Origin: [Clostridium] clostridioforme AGR2157
GTDB lineage: Bacteria > Bacillota > Clostridia > Lachnospirales > Lachnospiraceae
DNA: 64,000 bases
Direction: 5' to 3'
NCBI RefSeq assembly: GCF_000424325.1
Contig: NZ_AUJR01000004.1
Span: 124,001-188,000 of the forward strand
Position numbers and translations under genes: made by a program. The notes under the pieces were generated by a model. It did no database searches and was not told the origin of the DNA. It saw only the letters and a list, made by a program, of their open reading frames with translations. Positions 34,256 to 41,945 of this stretch are shown piece by piece (position 1 is the stretch's first letter; every line of letters begins with the position of its first letter).

Positions 34256-34284
34256 ATTATAGTCAATCCATCTATGAAATTCAA
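34256..34284 (-). promoter_or_regulatory. Strong promoter for the antisense RNA
   Basis: On the minus strand: TTGAAT (34284-34279), exactly 17 bp, TATAAT (34261-34256). It is closer to consensus than the toxin promoter, as expected for an antitoxin RNA made in excess. Confidence 0.8.
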
Positions 34285-34366
34285 GTGATTCTTTGAAACT
34301 TCCTCCTAAATCCTCACGCCGGCGAGAGCAATTCACCTATTTTTCAATCAATATCCATTAAAACTG

Positions 34367-34620
34367 CCCTTATTTCCAGCCGCCACCCACGAAGCAGCCC
34401 TTGAATAAATTATCAGCTAATTCCACATAACAAGCCACGAAAGCTGGCGAGCAATCGAAATGGTTAGTTTTTTAGTAGCCTTCGTTCGGCTACTAAAAAA
34501 CTACCCTTTCTTTGCTTGTTGGGGACACCCCAAGCCCCGGCAAAAATCGCATCGCTCTTTTGCGAACACGCCTGACGGCGTACGGCCCGCTGTAAGGGAT
34601 TCCCATGTTAAATCTTAAAT
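34367..34620. other. Non-coding, hairpin-rich scar resembling a mobile-element transfer region
   Basis: No gene is evident between the toxin module and 34.7 kb. The stretch holds a perfect 14-bp stem (34467-34480 with 34488-34501, loop TTCGTTC), then TTGGGG-ACA-CCCCAA (34519-34533) and ACGCC-TGAC-GGCGT (34568-34581). The order and composition remind me of the region around the transfer origin of mobilizable/conjugative elements of gut Firmicutes. No relaxase or mobilisation gene remains, so this would be a scar. The resemblance is from memory and not searched. Confidence 0.4.
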
Positions 34621-34731
34621 ACAAGGTAGATATCTGTATGATTTGGTAGTACAATAAACGGAGTTCAGTTAAAACAGCAGGGTTTCTCTGCCTATGATGG
34701 CAGCAGAATGAATGGAAGCAGGAGGGATATA

Positions 34732-35331
34732 ATGATACCGGACAGAGAGAGAGCAAATCAGGAGCTGGAGTGGGCAGCGGACTTAAATCCAGGTCCCTGG
34801 AAGGAGCATTCCCGGTACGTGGCGGCTGCCTGTGAGAGCATAGCTTCCAGGTGCAGCCATCTGGACCGGGACCATGCCTATGTGCTGGGGCTCCTTCACG
34901 ATACAGGCAGATATGCGGGCCGGACATCGGAGCGCCATCTGCTGGATGGATACCGCAGGTGCATGGAACACGGGTGGGAGGAGGCTGCCAGAATCTGCAT
35001 GAGCCATGCGTTCATGATACAGGACATAGGCACATCCATAGGCGAGTTTGACGTGACACCCCTTGATTATGCATTCATGAAGGAATTCATTTCCGGGGCA
35101 GTCTATGATGATTATGACCGCCTGGTACAGCTCTGTGACAGCCTGGCCCTTCCCACGGGCTTCTGTCCTCTGGAAACCAGGTTCGTGGACGTAACCATCC
35201 GGTACGGGGTTCATCCCTGCACCATTCCCCGTTGGAAAAAGGTGCTGGAGATAAAGGATTATTTTGAGGAACAGATGGGATGCACCATCTATGAAGCGCT
35301 GCCCTGCGGGGAAAGGCTCCGGCATTTATAA
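34732..35331 (+). CDS. HD domain protein (predicted phosphohydrolase)
   Basis: About 199 residues. ATG 34732 follows GGAGGG by 5 bp. HD-type metal residues are visible: H in KEHSRYVAAACE, HD in LGLLHDTGRYAG (about residues 60-70) and a later MSHAFM. The family hydrolyses phosphate esters, often nucleotides or nucleotide second messengers; specificity is unknown. The gene is followed 11 bp later by the FliB-like gene and may form an operon with it. Confidence 0.78.
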   Translation: MIPDRERANQELEWAADLNPGPWKEHSRYVAAACESIASRCSHLDRDHAYVLGLLHDTGRYAGRTSERHLLDGYRRCMEHGWEEAARICMSHAFMIQDIGTSIGEFDVTPLDYAFMKEFISGAVYDDYDRLVQLCDSLALPTGFCPLETRFVDVTIRYGVHPCTIPRWKKVLEIKDYFEEQMGCTIYEALPCGERLRHL

Positions 35332-35341
35332 GGAGGCATAT

Positions 35342-36304
35342 ATGATATACACAGTTCCCCACTATTACAATCATTTTAAATGCATTGCGTCGGAATGTTC
35401 GGACACCTGCTGCGCGGGATGGGGCATCATGATTGACAGGGCATCTCTTAAGAAGTACAGGGAAATGGACGGACCCTTTGGCAGCCGCCTCCATAATTCC
35501 ATTCATTGGAAGGAAGGCTCCTTTAAGCAGTACCGTGGACGGTGCGCGTTTTTAAATGAGGAAAATCTATGTGACATCTACAGCGAGGCAGGACCGGAGT
35601 ACCTTTGCCGTACCTGCCGCACATATCCCAGGCACATAGAGGAATTTGAGGGATGCAGGGAAATGACGCTCTGTCTTTCCTGTATAGAGGCGGCGCGAAT
35701 CATATTGGGCTGTGAGGAACCGGTGCGGTTCATTACCAGGGAGGATGAGCGGGAGGAGACATATGAGGAATTTGACTTCTTTCTCTACACAAAGCTGATG
35801 GATGCCAGGGAACTGGCGCTGGATATCCTCAGAAACCGTACCTGGTCATGGGCGGACAGGACTTCCCTGTGCCTGGGACTGGCCCACGACCTCCAGGCCC
35901 GAATCAGAAAAGGGAGGCTCTATGCCTATTTCTGCGGGGCTGTTTACAACGAAAATCCCTATGGAAAGATGAAGATGGGGGCGGCAGCCACCCTGTTGAT
36001 TGAGGAGCTGGCCCAGGCCCTGTGGACAGACCAGGGCGGGCGGCTTTCCTTCATGGATTTTGTGGATGCTGCCCACCGGTTTTCCAGGGAGGTGGAACAC
36101 TCGGATTTCAACAAGGCTGTGCTGGAGGAAGCCATGGTCAAACGCCCCGGATTTGCCCTCAGGCGTCTGCTGGCCGCGGTGAACAGTGACGGCAGCGGAC
36201 AGGGCGGTGAACGGGACTGCGGACAGGGCAGCGCACCGGGCGGTGACAGGGCGGTGAACAGCCAGAAAACAATGGACAATATTGAGAAATGGATTTATAA
36301 TTAA
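35342..36304 (+). CDS. fliB: Flagellin lysine-N-methylase-like protein (FliB family)
   Basis: 320 residues from ATG 35342, which has AAGGAGG 6 bp upstream. Cysteine clusters typical of FliB are present: SECSDTCCAGWG near the N-terminus, then CDIY and YLCRTCRTYPRH and CLSC, probably binding an iron-sulfur cluster. FliB methylates lysines of flagellin in enteric bacteria; many Clostridia carry homologues. There is no flagellar gene in this window, so its substrate here is unknown. The last ~35 residues are a low-complexity G/D/Q/S tail encoded by short GC-rich repeats (about 36185-36260). Confidence 0.8.
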   Translation: MIYTVPHYYNHFKCIASECSDTCCAGWGIMIDRASLKKYREMDGPFGSRLHNSIHWKEGSFKQYRGRCAFLNEENLCDIYSEAGPEYLCRTCRTYPRHIEEFEGCREMTLCLSCIEAARIILGCEEPVRFITREDEREETYEEFDFFLYTKLMDARELALDILRNRTWSWADRTSLCLGLAHDLQARIRKGRLYAYFCGAVYNENPYGKMKMGAAATLLIEELAQALWTDQGGRLSFMDFVDAAHRFSREVEHSDFNKAVLEEAMVKRPGFALRRLLAAVNSDGSGQGGERDCGQGSAPGGDRAVNSQKTMDNIEKWIYN

Positions 36305-36339
36305 AGTTATGCATAGAAATATTGGAAGGAGAACTAAAA

Positions 36340-37176
36340 ATGAGCGAATGTAACCATGATTGCGGCTCCTGCAGTGCGAACTGCGACAGCCGTAAGGTAG
36401 ATAAAAGTGAGTTCCTGGAGGCACTGAATCCGGCCAGCTCCGTAAAGAAAGTAATCGGCGTTGTCAGCGGTAAGGGAGGCGTGGGCAAGTCCTTAGTCAC
36501 CTCCATGCTGGCAGTGAGCATGAACCGCAAGGGTAAGAAAACAGCTGTCCTGGACGCTGACATCACAGGTCCGTCCATTCCCATGGCCTTTGGTATCGGC
36601 AATGAGGGCGTGGCCACTTCACCTGACGGCAACCTGATGCTTCCGGCCAAGTCCATGGAAGGCGTGGAAATTATGTCCGCCAACCTTCTTCTGGATAAGG
36701 ACACGGACCCGGTCATCTGGAGAGGCCCTGTGATTGCGGGGGCCGTGAAACAGTTCTGGTCTGAGACCTTATGGCAGGATGTGGATTATATGTTCGTGGA
36801 TATGCCGCCAGGCACAGGCGATGTGCCCCTGACCGTATTCCAGTCCCTGCCTGTGGACGGCATCATCATCGTCACCTCACCACAGGAACTGGTTGGAATG
36901 ATTGTGGCCAAGGCAGTGAACATGGCAAAGAAGATGGATATACCCATTGTGGGAGTCGTGGAGAACATGAGCTATCTGGAATGTCCAGACTGCGGCAAGC
37001 GCATCAGCGTATTCGGAGAAGGCCATGTAGAGGAAATCGCGGCAGAGCACGGCATCAAGGTCCTGGCTCAGATACCAATTGACCCTGCCATTGCCCAGAT
37101 GGTGGATGCAGGACGCGTGGAATATCTTGAAATGCCATGGTTTGATGAGGCTGTAAAGGCAGTCGAGGCATTATAA
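36340..37176 (+). CDS. Mrp/NBP35 family P-loop ATPase (Fe-S carrier)
   Basis: 278 residues. The N-terminus is cysteine-rich (CNHDCGSCSANC), followed by the deviant Walker A GVVSGKGGVGKS, then DADITGPSIP, DMPPGTGDVPLT (Walker B region) and, near the C-terminus, the metal-binding CPDCGK. This matches Mrp/ApbC/NBP35 proteins that carry and deliver [4Fe-4S] clusters in the cytoplasm. ATG 36340 is used because AAGGAG lies about 9 bp before it; ATG 36322 overlaps this site. It stands between fliB and the alarmone synthetase and may share the fliB transcript. Confidence 0.92.
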   Translation: MSECNHDCGSCSANCDSRKVDKSEFLEALNPASSVKKVIGVVSGKGGVGKSLVTSMLAVSMNRKGKKTAVLDADITGPSIPMAFGIGNEGVATSPDGNLMLPAKSMEGVEIMSANLLLDKDTDPVIWRGPVIAGAVKQFWSETLWQDVDYMFVDMPPGTGDVPLTVFQSLPVDGIIIVTSPQELVGMIVAKAVNMAKKMDIPIVGVVENMSYLECPDCGKRISVFGEGHVEEIAAEHGIKVLAQIPIDPAIAQMVDAGRVEYLEMPWFDEAVKAVEAL

Positions 37177-37218
37177 AAAACTGCGGCAGCAGTAAACCAT
37201 AGATAATGAGGTGAACCG

Positions 37219-37932
37219 ATGAACATTAACATTAATCCCAACAGCGAGCTTCATCAGTCCATCGTCAATGTACCGGATATGGTCCAGGTGCCGGAGATGT
37301 GGGTTGACCAGGCTCACCAGTTCCAGCAGGCTATGATGAGGTATACCTGTGCAATCAGAGAGGTTAAGACAAAGCTGGAAGTGTTGAACGACGAGCTGTC
37401 CGTAAAGAACCAGCGCAATCCCATCGAGATGATAAAGTCCCGTGTGAAGAAGCCAAAGAGCATAGTGGAAAAGCTGCAGCGCAGGGGATTTGAGATCTCA
37501 TTGGAGTCCATGGAGAAAAATCTGGATGATGTGGCCGGAATCAGGATTATCTGTTCCTTTCTGGATGATATCTATGAAGTGGCGGATATGCTGATAAGGC
37601 AGGATGATGTAAAGGTGATTGCGGTAAAGGATTATATTCAGAATCCCAAGCCCAACGGATACCGAAGCTATCACATGATTATTGAGATACCGGTGTTCTT
37701 TTCTGACAGCAAGAAGCCCATCCGTGTGGAGGTACAGATACGTACCATTGCCATGGACTTCTGGGCCAGCCTGGACCATCAGCTGAAGTATAAGAAGTCC
37801 TTTATTGACGACAACGGAGAAATCAGTGAGGAACTGAAGCAATGTGCGGAAGTCATTGCCGGCACAGACATGAAAATGCTGGAGATACGCAAGAAAATCG
37901 AGGCCCAGGGCGTCACGGTGCGCAGGGACTGA
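37219..37932 (+). CDS. Small alarmone synthetase (GTP pyrophosphokinase, RelQ/YjbM-like)
   Basis: 237 residues, the size of single-domain RelQ/YjbM enzymes. The RelA_SpoT synthetase domain is complete: SRVKKPKSIVEKLQRRG, the catalytic DDVAGIRIICSF, PKPNGYRSYHMII and VEVQIRTIAMDFWASLDHQLKYK. No hydrolase or TGS/ACT domain is present. It makes (p)ppGpp from ATP and GTP/GDP. The gene has an upstream AATGAGGTGA ribosome site. It is followed by a hairpin-T-run that lies inside the 3' end of the convergent GNAT gene. Confidence 0.92.
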   Translation: MNININPNSELHQSIVNVPDMVQVPEMWVDQAHQFQQAMMRYTCAIREVKTKLEVLNDELSVKNQRNPIEMIKSRVKKPKSIVEKLQRRGFEISLESMEKNLDDVAGIRIICSFLDDIYEVADMLIRQDDVKVIAVKDYIQNPKPNGYRSYHMIIEIPVFFSDSKKPIRVEVQIRTIAMDFWASLDHQLKYKKSFIDDNGEISEELKQCAEVIAGTDMKMLEIRKKIEAQGVTVRRD

Positions 37933-37965
37933 CAAGGGCTGTAAATCAGCTGTTTCAAACAGGCT

Positions 37966-38799
37966 CTAGTAGAGATAGTAGGACAGGGTTTCCGTTATGC
38001 GGAACCCTGTTTTTCTATAGAGATGCAGGGCAGGCTCATTGGAGCCGGATACCTGGAGGCAGATCCGCCGGATACCCTTACGCTCCAGATGCCGGATAAG
38101 CTGCATGAGGAAACAGCTGGCCAATCCCCGGCGGCGCAGGGCCGGAATTGTCTCCAGGCTGTACAGGTATGAGCCGGTGCCGTTCAGGGAAAGACGGCAG
38201 GTGACGCAGGCGCCATCCGCGGTGGGATTGTCCCCCGGTCTCCGGGCGCAGATAAGTAACCCTTCCGGAGTTGTACGGATGTCCATGTCCAGTTCCATGT
38301 CCGGCAGGGAAGCGGGGGAGGCGGATGTTCCATCCCCAAAAGCAGTTCCGGCTGCTGTTACATCATATTCCATCATATATTCTTCATTCCAAAGCTCTGC
38401 CTCCAGTTCCCGAAGAACGGCCATGGCCGCCGGGCATTTGTTATCGGTTACAAAGCAGAGTTCCGGCTCGCCCAGGGCCTCGCTGTACCGGCAGACCTGT
38501 TCCAGGAGCACGGAAAAATATCCTTTTCTTCTAAAATCCGGGTGTGTGAAGGCATAGCATTCCCATATTGTTTCCTCTGTTTTATACACGGCCAGGAAAG
38601 CAGCCGCGGTTGTATCTTCCTCCAGAAGCCAGTATTCATCCCCGTCCTCAGGGCAGGAAAGACTCAGGCCGTCTGCGAGGCGGCACAGGGCAGTAATCCT
38701 GTGTATATCTTCCTGTTCTTTCCGGGATAATGTTGTTGTATGAGTAATATTCGTATGAGTAATATTCGTATGTGTGGTGTTCGTATGCGTCATGTTCAT
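37966..38799 (-). CDS. GNAT acetyltransferase with Thr-rich repeat N-terminus
   Basis: 277 residues. Two GNAT-like halves are visible; the first has FTHPDFRRKGYFSVLLEQV and the second ETIPALRRRGLASCFLMQL with LQVSGSNEPALHLYRKTGF, the acetyl-CoA-binding R/QxxGxG/A pattern. AGGAGG is 9 bp upstream of the ATG, so translation includes the unusual start (THTNTTHTNITHTNITHTTT) made by four 15-bp tandem repeats. The acceptor substrate is unknown. Its final codons coincide with a terminator for the convergent alarmone synthetase gene. Confidence 0.85.
   Translation of the reverse strand: MNMTHTNTTHTNITHTNITHTTTLSRKEQEDIHRITALCRLADGLSLSCPEDGDEYWLLEEDTTAAAFLAVYKTEETIWECYAFTHPDFRRKGYFSVLLEQVCRYSEALGEPELCFVTDNKCPAAMAVLRELEAELWNEEYMMEYDVTAAGTAFGDGTSASPASLPDMELDMDIRTTPEGLLICARRPGDNPTADGACVTCRLSLNGTGSYLYSLETIPALRRRGLASCFLMQLIRHLERKGIRRICLQVSGSNEPALHLYRKTGFRITETLSYYLY
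37983..38014 (+). terminator. Terminator of the alarmone synthetase, inside the GNAT 3' end
   Basis: ACAGGGTTTCCG (37983-37994) pairs with CGGAACCCTGT (38000-38010) with one bulged T around TTATG, followed by five T (38010-38014). On the other strand these bases encode the last ~15 residues of the GNAT protein. Confidence 0.75.
38738..38797 (-). repeat. Four 15-bp tandem repeats at the GNAT start
   Basis: Two identical units GTATGAGTAATATTC (38738-38752, 38753-38767) and two diverged units (38768-38782, 38783-38797). Fifteen base pairs is five codons, so gain or loss of a unit keeps the frame and changes the number of N-terminal THTNI blocks. Confidence 0.85.
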
Positions 38800-38909
38800 G
38801 CGGGCACGCCTCCTGGACTCTTACCTTTGGACTTTCCTATATTGTAGGGCAGGAAGACTTCCATTGCAACGGTAAGATTGTATTTCTTGTGTATTTATCT
38901 GTATTCGGG

Positions 38910-38938
38910 TTGATTATGGAAAAATGCAGTGGTAGAAT
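38910..38938 (+). promoter_or_regulatory. Promoter of lrgAB
   Basis: TTGATT (38910-38915), 17-bp spacer, TAGAAT (38933-38938). The leader of about 70 nt contains an AGAGC...GCTCT hairpin (around 38967-38988) and ends in the AGGAGG site of lrgA. Confidence 0.65.
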
Positions 38939-39013
38939 AAAGGCCGTGCGAATTTCAAACATAATCAGAGCAGTTTTAAACACGCTCTAACGCAGCAGGA
39001 GGAAACAAAAGAT

Positions 39014-39376
39014 ATGAGATATGTAAAACAAATAGGAATTATCCTGGGCATAACCCTGGCGGGAGAGGTATTGAATCATGTGGTGCCCCTGCCTGTGCCG
39101 GCAGGTGTATACGGCCTGTTCATCATGCTGGCAGTCCTTATGTGCGGGGCCGTGAAGCTGGAGAGCGTGGAGGGAACGGGCAATTTTCTTATGGATACCA
39201 TGACCATGATGTTCATACCGGCAACCGTTGGGATTGTGGAGTGCATCGGGGAGGTAAGGGCAGTTCTGGTGCCGTTTCTGATAATCATAGGAATATCCAC
39301 CCTTCTTGTCATGGCAGTGACCGGATGCATGGCCCAGTGGGTCATGGGCAGGAAACACAGCGGGGAGGAGCAGTGA
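39014..39376 (+). CDS. lrgA: LrgA/CidA family holin-like membrane protein
   Basis: 120 residues with four hydrophobic segments and the family start (IGIILGITLAGEVLNHVVPLPVPAGVYG). LrgA/CidA proteins are small inner-membrane proteins associated with control of murein hydrolase activity and, in several bacteria, with pyruvate/small-acid movement. AGGAGG lies about 10 bp upstream. lrgB follows after one base, so the two are one operon. Whether it acts as LrgA or CidA cannot be told from sequence. Confidence 0.9.
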   Translation: MRYVKQIGIILGITLAGEVLNHVVPLPVPAGVYGLFIMLAVLMCGAVKLESVEGTGNFLMDTMTMMFIPATVGIVECIGEVRAVLVPFLIIIGISTLLVMAVTGCMAQWVMGRKHSGEEQ

Positions 39377-39377
39377 C

Positions 39378-40082
39378 ATGAGGGAAGGCATACGATTGAT
39401 ACTGGAACAGACACAATATTTCGGTCTTGTGCTCAGCATAGGCGCCTATCTGTTTGCCTGCTGGCTTAAGAATAAAACAAAACTGGCTATCCTGAATCCG
39501 CTTCTGGTGTCGGCAGCCCTGATTATTGCCTGCATTCTGGGAGTAGGAATGGATTATGAAACATATAATAAAGGTGCGTCCTATCTCAGCTGGCTCCTTA
39601 CGCCGGCCACGGTCTGTCTGGCAATCCCATTGTATAAGCAGCTGCATCTGCTGAAGAAACATGCTGACGCCGTGGCGGTGGGCATCACGTCGGGGGTGAT
39701 CACCAGTGCGGTGAGCATTTTCCTCATGTGCAAGGTGCTGGGCGTGGCCCATGTCCACTACGTGACACTGCTTCCCAAGTCCATTACTACGGCCATCGGA
39801 ATGGGTATCAGTCAGGAGGAAGGCGGCATCGTCACCCTGACGGTCATGAGCATCATACTTACAGGAGTGTTAGGCAATATGGCCGGGGAGACCGTGTTAA
39901 AGCTTTTAAAGGTCCGTCATCCGGTTGCCAAGGGCCTTGCCATGGGAACCAGCGCCCATGCGGTGGGGACGGCCAAGGCGCTGGAGATGGGGGAAATCGA
40001 GGGCGCCATGAGCAGTCTCTCCATTGCAGTGGCAGGGCTGATGACAGTCATTGTGGTGCCGCTGGCAGCGAATCTAATATAG
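39378..40082 (+). CDS. lrgB: LrgB family membrane protein
   Basis: 234 residues, strongly hydrophobic, with the LrgB hallmarks NPLLVSAALI near the start and LLPKSITTAIGMGISQEEGG in the middle, followed by KGLAMGTSAHAVGTAKALEMGE. The start is next to the lrgA stop with GAGGAGCAG as ribosome site. It works with LrgA; together they are linked to autolysis control and to overflow-metabolite (pyruvate-type) handling in Firmicutes. Confidence 0.93.
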   Translation: MREGIRLILEQTQYFGLVLSIGAYLFACWLKNKTKLAILNPLLVSAALIIACILGVGMDYETYNKGASYLSWLLTPATVCLAIPLYKQLHLLKKHADAVAVGITSGVITSAVSIFLMCKVLGVAHVHYVTLLPKSITTAIGMGISQEEGGIVTLTVMSIILTGVLGNMAGETVLKLLKVRHPVAKGLAMGTSAHAVGTAKALEMGEIEGAMSSLSIAVAGLMTVIVVPLAANLI

Positions 40083-40135
40083 CGTGAATTTAATATGGTG
40101 CCAATTTAAATAGTATTGGAAGGAGTGTGTTCTGC

Positions 40136-41932
40136 GTGAAAAAACGAAGCGAAACAGATGTAAAGGATACCTGGAAACTGGAGGATATGGTGGCGGAGGA
40201 CGGTCTGTGGGAACAGATGTTTAAAGAGGCCTCCGGGGAAATAAACGAATATGCCTCCTACAAGGGAAAGCTGGCTGACTGCGCGGATACCCTCTATGCC
40301 TGCCTCTCTTTCGACGACAAGCTTTCCCAGAAGATAGAGCGTCTGTATGTCTATGCCAGGATGCGTTCCGATGAGGATACCACGGTGCAGAGATACCAGG
40401 ATATGTTTTCCAGGGCCCAGACGCTGTCCTACAGGGCGGCTGAGAACAGCTCCTTCCTGGTGCCGGAAATTCTGTCCATGGACCGGGAGCTTCTGGAACG
40501 GTACATGGCAGCGGATAACGGTATCGGCCATTTTAAACGGGCGCTGGAAATCATTCTCGCCAGGCGGGATCACACCCTGTCCGGAGAGATGGAAGAACTT
40601 CTGGCCCAATCCTACGACGCTACCCAGGGCGCCAGCCAGATTTTTACCATGTTCAACAATGCGGATGTGAAATTTCCTGTTATCACAGGGGAGAATGGGG
40701 AGGGCATCCGGATTACCCACGGCAATTACATTTCCCTGATGGAGAACCAGGACCGCAGGATACGTAAGGATGCATTTGAGGGGTTATACAGTGTATATGA
40801 ACAGTTTTCCAATACACTGGCAGCTGCATTTTCCTCCAATGTGAAGCAGGCCGTGTTCTACGCGAAGGCAAAGAAGTATGCCTCCAGCCGGGAATACTAC
40901 CTGGCTGACAACGAGGTGCCGGAGCTGGTCTATGACAATCTCGTGAAGGCGGTGCGGGAGAATATCATGAAGCTTCATGAGTACACCCGGGTGCGCAGGG
41001 ATGTGCTGGGTGTGGATGAGCTTCACATGTATGACCTCTATGTACCCATGGTGGCAGCGGCTGACCGCCATTACACCTATGAGGAGGCCAAGGCCATTGT
41101 GCTGGAGGGGCTGGCTCCGCTGGGAGAGGAGTATCTGTCCTTGTTAAGACAGGGATTTGACAACCGGTGGATAGATGTCTATGAAAATGAAGGCAAGCGC
41201 AGCGGCGCCTATTCCTGGGGGACCTATGGCAGCCATCCCTATGTGCTGCTGAATTTCCATGGCACCCTTAACGATGTGTTTACTCTGGCCCACGAGATGG
41301 GACACTCCATCCATACCTGGTATTCCGACAGGAACCAGCCATTTACCTATGCCGGGTATAAGATATTCGTGGCAGAGGTGGCATCTACCTGCAACGAGGC
41401 TCTTCTGATACGCCATCTCCTTAAGAAGGCCGGCAGCAGGGAGGAAAAGGCATACCTGCTGAATCATTTCCTGGAAAGCTTCCGGGGAACCCTGTTCCGC
41501 CAGACCATGTTTGCGGAGTTTGAAGACATGGCCCATAAAAAGGCGGCCAGGGGGGAGAGCCTGACGGCTGAGAGTCTGTGCAATGCGTACCACCAGCTGA
41601 ATGCGGACTATTTCGGACCGTCCATGACAGTGGACAGCCAGATTGATTATGAGTGGGAGAGAATTCCCCACTTCTATACACCCTTTTATGTATATCAGTA
41701 TGCCACGGGATTTTCAGCAGCCGTGGCCATCAGCAGCCGCATTATGAACGGGGAGCCAGGCGCGCTGGAAGGGTATAAGAAGTTCTTAAGCGGAGGCTGC
41801 TCCATGAAGCCCATCGATCTTCTGAAGCTCTGCGGCGTGGATATGTCCACCACCCGGCCGGTGGATGAAGCCCTTGGTTTCTTTGGGGAGCTGCTTGAAG
41901 AATTTAAGACGTGTATCCATACAAATGAATGA
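40136..41932 (+). CDS. pepF: Oligoendopeptidase F (M3 metallopeptidase)
   Basis: 598 residues. The zinc site is HEMGHSIH (H386, E387, H390) with the third ligand in EVASTCNE about 25 residues later; the C-terminal HFYTPFYVYQYATGFSAA is the conserved substrate-binding segment. No signal peptide, so it degrades short peptides in the cytoplasm. I use GTG 40136, 10 bp after GGAAGGAG; GTG 40127 is too close to that site. MATE gene starts 13 bp downstream. Confidence 0.95.
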   Translation: MKKRSETDVKDTWKLEDMVAEDGLWEQMFKEASGEINEYASYKGKLADCADTLYACLSFDDKLSQKIERLYVYARMRSDEDTTVQRYQDMFSRAQTLSYRAAENSSFLVPEILSMDRELLERYMAADNGIGHFKRALEIILARRDHTLSGEMEELLAQSYDATQGASQIFTMFNNADVKFPVITGENGEGIRITHGNYISLMENQDRRIRKDAFEGLYSVYEQFSNTLAAAFSSNVKQAVFYAKAKKYASSREYYLADNEVPELVYDNLVKAVRENIMKLHEYTRVRRDVLGVDELHMYDLYVPMVAAADRHYTYEEAKAIVLEGLAPLGEEYLSLLRQGFDNRWIDVYENEGKRSGAYSWGTYGSHPYVLLNFHGTLNDVFTLAHEMGHSIHTWYSDRNQPFTYAGYKIFVAEVASTCNEALLIRHLLKKAGSREEKAYLLNHFLESFRGTLFRQTMFAEFEDMAHKKAARGESLTAESLCNAYHQLNADYFGPSMTVDSQIDYEWERIPHFYTPFYVYQYATGFSAAVAISSRIMNGEPGALEGYKKFLSGGCSMKPIDLLKLCGVDMSTTRPVDEALGFFGELLEEFKTCIHTNE

Positions 41933-41945
41933 TTGAGGGGAGAAG

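Noticed and set aside
37940-38990. Two similar AGAGC/TTTNAAACA/GCTCT-like motifs near 37945-37972 and 38965-38990, considered as ends of a small mobile element around the GNAT gene.
   Set aside because: Similarity is short and imperfect, there are no target duplications or transposase, and the second fits a simple leader hairpin of lrgA.
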